In this document: positions 1 through 8,109 of the stretch, in pieces | How the letters are laid out: each line of letters opens with the position of its first letter | Numbering within the stretch: the stretch's first letter is position 1 | Origin: Burkholderia cepacia | GTDB lineage: Bacteria > Pseudomonadota > Gammaproteobacteria > Burkholderiales > Burkholderiaceae | DNA: 64,000 bases | Assembly: GCF_001718835.1 (NCBI RefSeq) | Contig: NZ_CP013442.1 | Coordinates: 1 to 64,000, forward strand | Direction of reading: 5' to 3' | Made by a program: the position numbers and the translations under genes | Notes under the pieces: model-generated | Seen by the model: only the letters and a program-made list of their open reading frames with translations | The model's database searches: none | Told to the model about the DNA's origin: nothing

Positions 1-1296
1 ATGAACGAAATGAAGAAGGGGCCGGCATGGCCGGATTCGCTGTGGGCGGCAACCGCCGCGCCGGCGCCCGATACGCCCGCGCTCGACGCGCCGGCGCAGT
101 GCGACGTGCTGGTGGTCGGCGCTGGCTTCACGGGCCTGTCGACCGCACTTCATCTGGCCGAACGCGGCGCCGACGTCCGCGTGATCGACGGCGCGCAGCC
201 GGGCTGGGGCGCATCGGGCCGCAACGGCGGGCAGGTGATTCCCGGGCTGAAATACGACCCCGACGAACTGGTGCGGCGCTTTGGCGACGCGGCCGGCCAG
301 CGGCTCGTCGAGATCGTCGGCGGCGCGGCCGACACGGTGTTCGACCTGATCGGCCGCTACGAGATCGAATGCGACGCGCGCCGCAGCGGCTGGATCCAGC
401 CGGCGCCGACCGCCGCGATGCTCGACGCGGTTGCGCGCCGCGCCCGGCAGTGGGCCGCACGCGGAGCGTTTGTCGAGGTGCTCGACGGCGATGAAGTCGC
501 GCGTCGGCTCGGCACGCCGGCGTATGCGGGCGGCTGGATCGATCGCCGCGCCGGCAGCGTGCAGCCGCTCAGTTATACGCGCGGCCTCGTGCGCGCCGCG
601 CAGTCGCTCGGCGTAGCCGTGCACGGCGGCACGCAGGCCACCGCGCTGACGCGCGACGGCGGCCGCTGGCGCGTTGCCACGGCATGCGGCGCGACGCTGT
701 CGGCCGAACGCGTCGTGATCGCGACCAACGGCTACACGGACGGGCTGTGGCCCGGCTTGCACCGGTCGGTGATCGCCGCGAACAGCTTCATCGCAGCGAC
801 GCGGCCACTGGCGCCGGACGTCGGCAGCGGCATCCTCGCGGGCGGCGAAGTAGCGTCCGATTCGCGTCGGCTGCTGCTGTACTTCCGCCGCGACAAGGCG
901 GGGCGTTTGCTGATCGGCGGCCGCGGCCCGTTCGCCGACCCGCGCGCGCCGAGCGACTGGCGCCACCTCGAACGCGCGACGACGCTGCTGTATCCGCAAC
1001 TGAAGGGCGTCCGGTTCGAATACCGCTGGGCGGGGCGCGTCGCGATCACCGCGGATTTCCTGCCGCACGTGCACGAGCCCGCGCCGGGCGTGACGATCGC
1101 GCTCGGCTACAACGGCCGCGGCATCGCGATGGCGACGACGCTCGGCAAGCACCTGGCCGCGCATCTGTCGGGCGACGCGTGCATGCCGCTGCCGCTTGGC
1201 GTCACGCCGATCCGCCCGATCCCGTTGCACGGGTTGCAGCGCTTCTATATCGCGGCCGGGGTCGCGTGGTACGGGTTGCTCGACAGGTTTTCATGA
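1..1296 (+). CDS. FAD-dependent oxidoreductase (DAO / gamma-glutamylputrescine oxidase-like)
   Basis: A 431-residue flavoprotein of the DadA/PuuB (DAO) superfamily. These enzymes oxidise amines or amino acids with FAD. The dinucleotide-binding motif GAGFTG is near residues 40-45, followed by the strand ending in a conserved Glu/Asp position (VRVIDG). GASGRNGGQV, typical of PuuB-like members, is near residue 70. The C-terminal FAD-contact region (GYNGRGIAMAT) is near residues 362-372. The ATG is the first base of the window, so a longer N-terminus or the ribosome site cannot be checked. Length fits the family. No neighbour reveals the substrate; the next gene downstream is a recombinase remnant. 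Glycine/D-amino-acid dehydrogenase is the main alternative. Confidence 0.85.
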   Translation: MNEMKKGPAWPDSLWAATAAPAPDTPALDAPAQCDVLVVGAGFTGLSTALHLAERGADVRVIDGAQPGWGASGRNGGQVIPGLKYDPDELVRRFGDAAGQRLVEIVGGAADTVFDLIGRYEIECDARRSGWIQPAPTAAMLDAVARRARQWAARGAFVEVLDGDEVARRLGTPAYAGGWIDRRAGSVQPLSYTRGLVRAAQSLGVAVHGGTQATALTRDGGRWRVATACGATLSAERVVIATNGYTDGLWPGLHRSVIAANSFIAATRPLAPDVGSGILAGGEVASDSRRLLLYFRRDKAGRLLIGGRGPFADPRAPSDWRHLERATTLLYPQLKGVRFEYRWAGRVAITADFLPHVHEPAPGVTIALGYNGRGIAMATTLGKHLAAHLSGDACMPLPLGVTPIRPIPLHGLQRFYIAAGVAWYGLLDRFS

Positions 1297-1316
1297 GTGT
1301 GCGGCGCCTCGCGGGT

Positions 1317-1470
1317 GCGGGATGCGCCACACGCACGCGACCCACGCGCTCGCGCGCGGCGCCAAGCTGACGACCGTGCGGGATAATCTGCGTCACGCGT
1401 CGATCTACCGCACGGCGACGACGTGAAACGGGCGCGCCAGCTGTCGGACGCGTTCTCGGCGGAAAAGTGA
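1317..1470 (+). pseudogene. Remnant of a tyrosine recombinase/phage integrase (C-terminal tail)
   Basis: In one frame this stretch reads MRHTHATHALARG, then LTTVRDNLRHASIY. This is the C-terminal box of tyrosine site-specific recombinases: the R of the R-H-x-x-R region and the (L)xHASI segment just before the catalytic Tyr. After HASIY the reading continues in another frame as HGDDVKRARQLSDAFSAEK and stops at 1468-1470, so there is a frameshift or small deletion close to the catalytic tyrosine. Nothing upstream encodes the rest of an integrase; the flavoprotein gene ends at 1296. It is a fossil of a mobile element. The left boundary is approximate. Confidence 0.75.
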
Positions 1471-1521
1471 CGGCGGCGCGAGCGCGTCGCATCAACCTGG
1501 CTTGTTTTTTCGAGGAAACGC

Positions 1522-1845
1522 ATGGCATCGAGCCAAAGCACCGTGGATTTCATCGTCGAGCAGATGGCGGCGGCCGGCGCGGTATCGGCGCGCAAGATGT
1601 TCGGCGAGTACGGTATCTATTGCGACGGCAAGATGGCCGCGCTCGTTTGCGACGATCGGCTGTTCGTCAAGCCGACGCCCGAAGGCCGTGCGTTTCTCGG
1701 CGCGTGCGAGGAAGGCGCGCCGTATCCGGGCGCGAAGCCGTGTTTCGTCATTTCGGGCGAACGGTGGGACGATCGCGAATGGCTGTCGGCGCTGATCCGG
1801 ATCACCGCCGCGCAGTTGCCGCCGCCCAAGCCGCGCAAGCGCTGA
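1522..1845 (+). CDS. TfoX/Sxy N-terminal domain protein
   Basis: A 107-residue protein matching the TfoX N-terminal domain. The signature is a run like VSARKMFGEYGIYCDGKMAALVC with a following LFVKPT (residues about 21-55), then a PYPGAKPCFVIS segment and a basic Pro-rich tail. Full TfoX/Sxy proteins regulate competence. Single-domain forms like this are widespread in proteobacteria and mostly of unknown role, so I do not infer competence. The start ATG follows a GAGGAAACGC stretch that gives a usable ribosome site. It sits alone between the integrase fossil and a secreted hypothetical gene. Confidence 0.85.
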   Translation: MASSQSTVDFIVEQMAAAGAVSARKMFGEYGIYCDGKMAALVCDDRLFVKPTPEGRAFLGACEEGAPYPGAKPCFVISGERWDDREWLSALIRITAAQLPPPKPRKR

Positions 1846-1889
1846 CGCAAAAGGGGTAAGCTTGATCAGACCGGCGCCGCCGCCGGAGC

Positions 1890-2816
1890 ATGCCAATGTC
1901 GACCGCTGAAAATACCGAAGTGAACCGATCGTTCCGACCGTTCCGGGCGGGATGCCGCGCCATCCTTGCCGCATGGTGTCTGTGCTGGTGCGCGCTGTCG
2001 TTCGGCGCGGACGATGCGGCGACGCTGCTCGACCGATACCACGACCTGTCTGAGCAACTGAAGCACAATCCGTTCCGACGTCCGCTCTACCTCGAGTCGT
2101 CGGAGGGAAATTCGACGCTGCGGGGCGACATCTACGCGGTGGTCGACTTTCCGTTCGCGGTGGTCAACGGCAGGCTCAACGACCCCGCGCGGGGGCCGGC
2201 CAACTGGTGCGACGTCCTGATCCTGCACCTCAACGTCAAGTACTGCCGCGCATCGTCGAGCAGCGACGGCGCGATGCTCGACGTCAACCTCGGCAGGAAG
2301 GTCGAGCAGAAGCTGGACGCCACCTATCGCGTGACGTTCCGTTATCGTGCGGCGCCCGCGACGCCGGGCTATTTCCAGGTCGATCTCGATGCCGACAGCG
2401 GCCCGATGGGCACGAAGGATTACCGGATCGCGCTGGAGGCCGTGCCGGTCGGCGCGTCGCGCACGTTCCTGCACCTCACGTATTCGTATGGCTTCGGCAC
2501 GGTCGGCCGCATGGCGATGAAGGCCTATCTGGGCACCATCGGGCGCGACAAGGTCGGCTTTACCGTCGCCAGCACGCCCGCCGCAGCGCCGCCCGCGTAT
2601 ATCGGCGGCGTGCGCGGGCTGCTGGAGCGCAACACGATGCGCTACTACCTCGCGATCGACGCGTATCTCGCGACGCTCGACAAGCCGCTCGACCAGCGCC
2701 TCGCACGCTGGTTCGACGCGACCGAGCAGTACGCGCGGCAGCTTCACGAGCTGGACCGGCAGGACTACCTGCAGATGAAAGCGCAGGAGGTGCAGCGGCA
2801 GCAGAGCGCGCGGTAG
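1890..2816 (+). CDS. Secreted hypothetical protein
   Basis: Unrecognised 308-residue protein. It has a long N-terminus and a signal-peptide-like hydrophobic stretch (about residues 22-40: AILAAWCLCWCALSFGA), so it is probably exported to the periplasm. The mature part starts DDAATLLDRYHDL. It contains a beta-rich region with LRGDIYAVVDFPFAVV, LDATYRVTFRYR and RTFLHLTYSYGFGTVGR, which resembles SRPBCC/START-like domains, and ends in an acidic/Gln-rich helix. The start could equally be the in-frame ATG at 1896 or a codon nearer the hydrophobic segment. It converges on the MarR gene (18-bp gap). I assign no function. Confidence 0.7.
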   Translation: MPMSTAENTEVNRSFRPFRAGCRAILAAWCLCWCALSFGADDAATLLDRYHDLSEQLKHNPFRRPLYLESSEGNSTLRGDIYAVVDFPFAVVNGRLNDPARGPANWCDVLILHLNVKYCRASSSSDGAMLDVNLGRKVEQKLDATYRVTFRYRAAPATPGYFQVDLDADSGPMGTKDYRIALEAVPVGASRTFLHLTYSYGFGTVGRMAMKAYLGTIGRDKVGFTVASTPAAAPPAYIGGVRGLLERNTMRYYLAIDAYLATLDKPLDQRLARWFDATEQYARQLHELDRQDYLQMKAQEVQRQQSAR

Positions 2817-2834
2817 GCGCCGCCGGCCCGCCGC

Positions 2835-3515
2835 TTACTTGCGGCTGCGCGGCGTGCGCCGCGTTTGCCTGGTTCGCGGCGCAGACGGCACGCTTGGCGC
2901 GTCGTCGAGTTCCTGGAGCGCGGTTTCTTCCATCAACGCCAGCGTGCGCAGGCAGAATTCGTTGCCGGCTGCGCGCTCGGCATCCGAAAAATGCGCCATC
3001 GCCGGTGCGATCGACGATTCGTTCGCGAGCTTCACGACGGCCTTCTCGACGACGTCGAGCCCTTTCCTGGTCAAGTGGACGATGAATCCGCCGGCGTGGC
3101 TCGGGTCCGGCTGACGTTCCACCATCCCGAGGCTCGCGAGGCGGTCGATCTTCTTGGTGATCGCGCCCGACGTTACGAGCAGCGCGCGGTACAGATCGGT
3201 CGGACGCTTCGCGTACGGGTGCCCGCTGCGGCGCAACGCGAGCAGCACGCGCATGTCGGACCCGCTGATGCCCCACATGCGCTGGCACATCTTGTCGAAC
3301 GACTGCTCGACGAGCGTGCCGAGCCGCATGAAGTAGATCGCCAGCAGGAAATTCGAAAGATCGAGATCGCTGCGCTCGTGTTGCCATTGCAGCGTGATCA
3401 GCTCGATCAGGCTGTTACGCGGAAGACTCGGCTTGGGGGCGAATTCTGTCTGCGTCGAAGCTTTTTTTGCCCCGGTTCGGGGGCGGGCGGGCTGCTTCGC
3501 GTCTGCGGTGCTCAT
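2835..3515 (-). CDS. MarR-family transcriptional regulator
   Basis: A 226-residue protein with a central winged-helix MarR domain. The recognition region reads GALLVTSGAITKKIDRLASLGMVER-like (about residues 120-150 of the chosen protein), preceded by MCQRMWGISGSDMRVLLAL. It has a basic Ala/Pro-rich N-terminus and a C-terminal basic tail (RTRQTRRTPRSRK). I chose ATG at 3515, preceded by AAGGAAG as Shine-Dalgarno; an in-frame upstream ATG at 3683 would add 56 residues of poor quality. The same AAGGAAG is half of the palindrome CTTCC-TT-GGAAG at 3523-3536. That palindrome recurs before hemerythrin, the porin and the acyl-CoA ligase, which makes this regulator the obvious candidate for controlling the island and itself. 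Confidence 0.88.
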   Translation of the reverse strand: MSTADAKQPARPRTGAKKASTQTEFAPKPSLPRNSLIELITLQWQHERSDLDLSNFLLAIYFMRLGTLVEQSFDKMCQRMWGISGSDMRVLLALRRSGHPYAKRPTDLYRALLVTSGAITKKIDRLASLGMVERQPDPSHAGGFIVHLTRKGLDVVEKAVVKLANESSIAPAMAHFSDAERAAGNEFCLRTLALMEETALQELDDAPSVPSAPRTRQTRRTPRSRK

Positions 3516-3522
3516 CTCGATG

Positions 3523-3536
3523 ACTTCCTTGGAAGG
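3523..3536. promoter_or_regulatory. Palindromic operator copy 1 (MarR leader)
   Basis: ACTTCCTTGGAAGG: perfect 5-bp arms CTTCC/GGAAG around TT, 8 bp upstream of the marR ATG and overlapping its Shine-Dalgarno. Shares the core with three sites upstream of catabolic genes in this window. Probable autoregulatory site. Confidence 0.65.
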
Positions 3537-3689
3537 GCGTGCGACCGGATCGATCGTAAAGGGGCGGCCGGCATCGCTGTCCGCCATTGTACGTAAGTTT
3601 CCCGGCGTCGCAGCGCTTGCGCCGGCCGCCCACGCCGGTATGCCCGGATACCCCGCCCGTCGAGTGCAATCGCACGACCGCATGCATCG

Positions 3690-4646
3690 CTAACCGGCCT
3701 GCACGGCGGCACGCAGCACGTCGGCAACCTGCCGCTGGGCCAGCGCGGCGGCGTCGACCTCGCCGCGCATGCCGTAAAACGTGTGCAGCATGCCCGTATA
3801 ACGCACGCACGTCGTCGGAACGCCTGCTTCGGCGAGCTTGCGCGCGTAGGCTTCACCGTCGTCGCACAGAACGTCGCACTCGGCGGTGATCACGAGGGCC
3901 GGCGGCAGGTTCGCGTGGCTGTCCGCATGGAACGGAGACAGGGTCCAGGTCGACGGCGATATGCCGTGATCGAGCGCGTACTCGCGGAACGCATGCGCGA
4001 CGTCGGCGGTGCGCTGCACGAAGCCTTCCGCATAAACGGACAACGACGCGCGCTGCTGACGAGCGTCCGTCGCCGGATACACGAGCGCCTGCGCGAGCAG
4101 TCGCGGCCGGGCCTGCTCCCGCGCGAGCAGGCACACGACGGCGGCGAGATTGCCGCCGGCCGATTCGCCGAACACCGTCAGTCGACCGGTCGGAAGCCCG
4201 TGCTCGTGACCGTGCCCGGCGGCCCACAGGGTCGCCGCCCACACGTCTTCCAGCGCGGCGGGGAACGGATGCTCGGGTGCGAGCCGATAGTCGACGCTGA
4301 TCACGGCCAGCCCGGAGTCGTTGGCCAGATGCCGGCAGACGGCGTCGAAGCTGTCGAGATTGCCCATCCGCCATCCGCCGCCGTGAAAGGCCATCGTCAC
4401 CCCAACGGCGCCGCCGGGATGGTAGATGCGCACCGGGATGCCGCCGCCCGGGCCGGGAATCGCGAGGTCGAAGACCTTGTCGATGCGGGGGCCGGGCGCC
4501 CGCGAGGCGGTGCGCGCGGCGATGCCGGCGCGTGCCTCGCCGGCGCTGATCTGCGCGAGGCTCGGCCGCGCGGCGGCCGCGTCGGCGAGTGCACGCAGCG
4601 ACGGATGAATCCGGTCGCGTAGGGACGAATGTGTCATCGTGGTCAT
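3690..4646 (-). CDS. Alpha/beta hydrolase, HSL-type esterase/lipase
   Basis: A 318-residue hydrolase of the hormone-sensitive-lipase type. The oxyanion motif HGGG is at 88-91 and the nucleophile elbow GESAGG puts the catalytic Ser at 162. Asp258 (in ECDVLCDDG) and His288 (GMLHTF) complete the triad. No signal peptide, so it is cytoplasmic; family members cleave short-chain esters or lactones. The start ATG at 4646 overlaps the stop of the SDR gene in an ATGA junction, so it is the last gene of the hemerythrin-reductase-Rieske-SDR run and probably translationally coupled. In context it likely hydrolyses an ester or lactone intermediate of aromatic catabolism (inference). A second ATG nine bases downstream (4637) is an alternative start. 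Confidence 0.88.
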   Translation of the reverse strand: MTTMTHSSLRDRIHPSLRALADAAAARPSLAQISAGEARAGIAARTASRAPGPRIDKVFDLAIPGPGGGIPVRIYHPGGAVGVTMAFHGGGWRMGNLDSFDAVCRHLANDSGLAVISVDYRLAPEHPFPAALEDVWAATLWAAGHGHEHGLPTGRLTVFGESAGGNLAAVVCLLAREQARPRLLAQALVYPATDARQQRASLSVYAEGFVQRTADVAHAFREYALDHGISPSTWTLSPFHADSHANLPPALVITAECDVLCDDGEAYARKLAEAGVPTTCVRYTGMLHTFYGMRGEVDAAALAQRQVADVLRAAVQAG

Positions 4647-5470
4647 GGGGTGGGCGTTGCCGACGGGGCAAACGTGATGGCGGGAATGGCGGCTTTCACA
4701 CTGAGGCCGCCATCGACGGTGACGATTTCGCCGGCCATGTGGGCGCTCAGGTCGGATGCGAGGAACAACAGGTGGCCCGCGATTTCGGCGGGCGTGGCTG
4801 CGCGCCCGATCGGAATCGCATCGCCGACCCGCGTCCAGGTCGCTTCGTCCAGACGCTGATTCAGTCGCGGTGTGCGGACGAACCCCGGAGACACCGCGTT
4901 GATGCGCACGTTGTACGGCGCATACTCGACGCCCGCGCAGCGCACGAGATGATGCAGCGCGGCCTTCGATGCCGCATACGCGACCTCGTTCGGCACCGAG
5001 CGATCGCCGGCGAGCGAGCCGACGAACGCGAACGTGCCGCCGCCGTCGGCCTTCATCATCTCGCCGCCGATCTGGAGCGCGAGGTACGCATGGCGCACGA
5101 CGATGTCGAACTGCTGATCCCACGATGCATCGTCGACGGCGGCCAGCGGCTTGATGCCCGCAACGCCGATGATGTCGACGACGCCGTGGATGCGGCCGAA
5201 GTGCTTGCGTGCCGTGTCGAACACGCGCTGCATGTCGGTGCGCGACGTTGCGTCGGCCACGCAGGGAATGCCGCCAGCGGCTTCGGCAATGCGGTGGGCG
5301 AGCGCTTCGTCGCAGTCGACGCAGAGCACGCGCGCGCCGGCCTGGGCAAGCGCGTGAACCGCCTGCTCGCCGATGCCCCGGCCGGCGCCGAGCACCACGA
5401 AACCGCGTCCGTCGAGCCGCAGCAGCGACAGGTAGTCCGGTGTGCGGCTGCCCGTTTGATCGTTCGTCAT
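4643..5470 (-). CDS. Short-chain dehydrogenase/reductase (SDR)
   Basis: A 275-residue classical SDR. The nucleotide-binding GAGRGIG is at 28-34, the catalytic Ser at about 152 (FVGSLAG), Tyr165-x3-Lys169 (YAASK) and the NAVSPGFVRTP loop at 191-201. Such enzymes oxidise or reduce alcohols, or rearomatise cis-dihydrodiols, with NAD(P). It lies 11 bp after the first Rieske oxygenase stop and overlaps the esterase start, so it is inside the catabolic operon. A dihydrodiol dehydrogenase role fits its place next to ring-hydroxylating oxygenases, but that is inference. ATG at 5470 is preceded by GAGGAGAAC, a good ribosome site. Confidence 0.9.
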   Translation of the reverse strand: MTNDQTGSRTPDYLSLLRLDGRGFVVLGAGRGIGEQAVHALAQAGARVLCVDCDEALAHRIAEAAGGIPCVADATSRTDMQRVFDTARKHFGRIHGVVDIIGVAGIKPLAAVDDASWDQQFDIVVRHAYLALQIGGEMMKADGGGTFAFVGSLAGDRSVPNEVAYAASKAALHHLVRCAGVEYAPYNVRINAVSPGFVRTPRLNQRLDEATWTRVGDAIPIGRAATPAEIAGHLLFLASDLSAHMAGEIVTVDGGLSVKAAIPAITFAPSATPTP

Positions 5471-5481
5471 CAGGGTTCTCC

Positions 5482-6750
5482 TCAGGCTTCGATGGTTTCG
5501 CGATGCGCCGGCAGCAGATCCTGCCAGGCCGCACCCTCGGCGAGCGGCCGGTCGCACGCGCTGACGCCGCGCAGATCGAGGCCGAGCGCCACCGGCTGCT
5601 CGTTGTTCATCACGCGCCTGACCGCGGCCAGCAGCACGCGGCGCACGCGCACCACGGCCTGGTCCGCGGGCACCAGATGCTCGCGCGAACGGTCGTAGAG
5701 CGGGCCCTGGGACAGCCCGATCGTCGCGTCTTCGACTTCGACGCCGCGCAGGCCGGTCCAGTTTTCCTTCATCAGCGCGCGGCTCTGGCCGAACGAATCC
5801 GCCCAGCTCGCGTTGAACGTGCAGTTCTTGCGATCGTAATACTTCGGATCGTCCAGGCCGAGCAGCGCGATGATCTTTTCCTCGGTGACCGGCGAGTCGC
5901 CGTGCACGACGATGTAGGTGCTCGTGTGCGTGTCGTCTTCGGGAACCTCGAGCACCGTGAACAGGAACGCCGGCGCGGGAATGATGCGGCCGTACGGCAC
6001 GATGAACGGAACGACGCGCGCGTTGCGCACGCCCGGCTCGTCGGTCTTGCGCAGCGCGACGTAGTGGAAGCCGAACGCCGTGTCCTCGATCTTCAGCGAC
6101 GGTTCGAGATCGTTCGACGCGAGCGCGGCCGGATTCACGACGTCCGGATTGCGCGTGAACGCGTCGTCCTTCCAGCCGGGCCGCGCCATATTGGTGTGCA
6201 GCACGCCTACGTGCGAGCTGTCCTCGCCGCCCTCGACCAGTTGAAGGTAGTTGCACGCGACGTTGATGCGCAGCACGACGCGATGGCTCGGTTCCGCATC
6301 CATGAATGCGTAGCGCGAGAACACGGGTTCCTGCTCCTTCGGGCCGACGTATGCCCAGACGATCCCGCCGGCTTCGCGCACCGGGAACGCCGGCGCTTTC
6401 ATCCGCGCCGCATACTTCGGATCGGCATGGTTCGGCGTTTCCATCACGGCGCCGGCCACACTGAACTTCCAGCCGTGATACAGGCAGCGAATGCCGCCTT
6501 CCTCGACGCGTCCGAGCGCGAGCGATGCGCCGCGGTGCATGCACAGCTCCTCGAGCAGGCCGACCTGGCCGTTCGTGTCCCGGAACGCGACGTATTGCTC
6601 GCCGAGCAGCCGCACGCGCAGCGGCGCGCAGTCCGCGCCGGGCAGTTGCGCGGACGTGCAGACCGGATGCCAGAAACGCCGCATCAATGCGCCGCCGGGC
6701 GTGCCTGGGCCGACGCGGCACAGCATCTCGTTTTCTTCATGGCTCAACAT
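5482..6750 (-). CDS. Rieske non-heme iron oxygenase alpha subunit (phthalate-dioxygenase type) 1
   Basis: A 422-residue oxygenase. The Rieske [2Fe-2S] ligands are Cys70-x-His72 (CMHRGA) and Cys89-x2-His92 (CLYHGW). The mononuclear iron site reads D177-S-S-H180 with His185 (EDSSHVGVLH). The N-terminus (ENEMLCRVGPGTPGGALMRRFWHPV region) is typical of one-component-terminal oxygenases of the phthalate 4,5-dioxygenase / phenoxybenzoate dioxygenase group, which need no beta subunit. It is followed by the SDR and preceded 24 bp upstream by a second, similar Rieske gene. Electrons presumably come from the reductase at 8110-9096. Substrate unknown; an aromatic acid or ether is likely. Confidence 0.92.
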   Translation of the reverse strand: MLSHEENEMLCRVGPGTPGGALMRRFWHPVCTSAQLPGADCAPLRVRLLGEQYVAFRDTNGQVGLLEELCMHRGASLALGRVEEGGIRCLYHGWKFSVAGAVMETPNHADPKYAARMKAPAFPVREAGGIVWAYVGPKEQEPVFSRYAFMDAEPSHRVVLRINVACNYLQLVEGGEDSSHVGVLHTNMARPGWKDDAFTRNPDVVNPAALASNDLEPSLKIEDTAFGFHYVALRKTDEPGVRNARVVPFIVPYGRIIPAPAFLFTVLEVPEDDTHTSTYIVVHGDSPVTEEKIIALLGLDDPKYYDRKNCTFNASWADSFGQSRALMKENWTGLRGVEVEDATIGLSQGPLYDRSREHLVPADQAVVRVRRVLLAAVRRVMNNEQPVALGLDLRGVSACDRPLAEGAAWQDLLPAHRETIEA

Positions 6751-6774
6751 ATCGAACTCCTCTTCAAAGCCGGG

Positions 6775-8076
6775 TTATGAGTTGCGCTGCGTGCGCGCGC
6801 CGGACGGCGAAACGATCCGGTGGTGCGGAACCAGTTGCCGCCAGTCCTCGCCCGGACCAACCTCTGCGGAGATGCCGATCGCGCGGCCCGATTCCGCGCG
6901 CAGCGCCGGAATGTCCTGCTGATCGCGCTGCGCGCGCGCGCACGCGAGCAGCGTGCGATGAAGGCGGCTGATCGCGAGATCCGCGCTCGACAGCATTTCC
7001 TGCGACCGGTCGCGGATCGGGCCGCTCGAGATGCTGCAAGCGGCGTCTTCCTGCGTGATGCCGTCGAAGCCGGTGAAGTGGCCGTTGCGCTGCGACTGGC
7101 GATCCTGCCGGTAGCCATTGACGAACGACATCGCCGCCGGCGAGTCGCAGGTGTCGAGCGTCATCCCGTATTTGCGCAGCGTCGGCTCGTCGAGGCCGAC
7201 GAACGTGAGCTGCGCGCTGCGCAGCGGCTCTTCGCCAATGGGCTTCTCGGCATCCCACCACACGTGGAAGAAGTAGCAGCGCTCGTCGTTGATCGGGACC
7301 GCGGCAAGCCACACGTCGCCGTTCGCGTTGGCGATGAAGCTCGGCGCGATGAACGACGTGACGCGGGCGATGCGGTTTTCGCCGGCCTGACGGATCGCGA
7401 CGTAGTGAAAGCCGAAATCCGTTTCGTCCGCCTCGATCGTCGGGGCGGCGTCGAACTGCATGTGCGTGATCTTTCCCGCGTAGTCCAGGTTGGAGTGGTT
7501 GGTCTGGGCCAGTGCGGAGCTGTGCAGCACGCTCAGATGCGACGAGTCGACGAGCCCCTCGATCACCTGCACGAAGTTGCAGTTGACGATCGCGCACACG
7601 TTGATGCGATGGGAATCCGGCTGGTCCATGAATGCCCGGTGCGGGAACGGCGGCTCCTTGTCCCGCGGGCCGAGATAGGCCCACATCAGGCCGCCCGCTT
7701 CGCGAACCGGGTACGTGCGGCCCTTGAGGCGCTCCTTGAATTTCGGATCGGGGACGTTCGGCGTTTCGAGCACTGTCCCGTCCACCGCGAATTTCCAGCC
7801 GTGATAGATGCAGCGCAGACCATCGCCGTCAGCGCGGGCGAGCTGCATCGACGCGCCGCGGTGCAGGCAGCCCTCGTCGTAGAGGCCGGGGCGTCCGTCC
7901 TGGTCGCGCCAGACCACGAACCGCTGCCCGAGCAGCTCGATCGTTTTCGGGTCGCCGTTCGGCCGCGGGAGGTCGGACGACTGGATCACGGGCAGCCAGA
8001 AGCGGCGCATCGCACCGCCCATCGCGGTGCCCGCGCCGGTGCGGCACATCAGTTCATTGTCCTGCTTGGTCAACAT
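6775..8076 (-). CDS. Rieske non-heme iron oxygenase alpha subunit (phthalate-dioxygenase type) 2
   Basis: A 433-residue paralogue of the neighbouring oxygenase. Its iron ligands are at exactly the same positions: Cys70/His72 (CLHRGA), Cys89/His92 (CIYHGW), Asp177, His180 and His185 (VDSSHLSVLH). The N-terminus MLTKQDNELMCRTGAGTAMGG-like and the MRRFWLPV segment are family hallmarks. Its stop is 24 bp before the start of paralogue 1. The ATG at 8076 follows GAGGAGATTGAC. The two proteins have clearly diverged sequences, so they either act on different substrates or successive steps, or have separate specificities. Both probably share the single reductase encoded immediately upstream. Confidence 0.92.
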   Translation of the reverse strand: MLTKQDNELMCRTGAGTAMGGAMRRFWLPVIQSSDLPRPNGDPKTIELLGQRFVVWRDQDGRPGLYDEGCLHRGASMQLARADGDGLRCIYHGWKFAVDGTVLETPNVPDPKFKERLKGRTYPVREAGGLMWAYLGPRDKEPPFPHRAFMDQPDSHRINVCAIVNCNFVQVIEGLVDSSHLSVLHSSALAQTNHSNLDYAGKITHMQFDAAPTIEADETDFGFHYVAIRQAGENRIARVTSFIAPSFIANANGDVWLAAVPINDERCYFFHVWWDAEKPIGEEPLRSAQLTFVGLDEPTLRKYGMTLDTCDSPAAMSFVNGYRQDRQSQRNGHFTGFDGITQEDAACSISSGPIRDRSQEMLSSADLAISRLHRTLLACARAQRDQQDIPALRAESGRAIGISAEVGPGEDWRQLVPHHRIVSPSGARTQRNS

Positions 8077-8109
8077 GTCAATCTCCTCAGGAGAGCGCGC
8101 GCGGCGGCG

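Noticed and set aside
4647..5534. Continuous frame joining the esterase to upstream sequence
   Set aside because: It crosses the SDR gene out of frame; the SDR has all catalytic motifs, and the esterase begins at the ATGA overlap.
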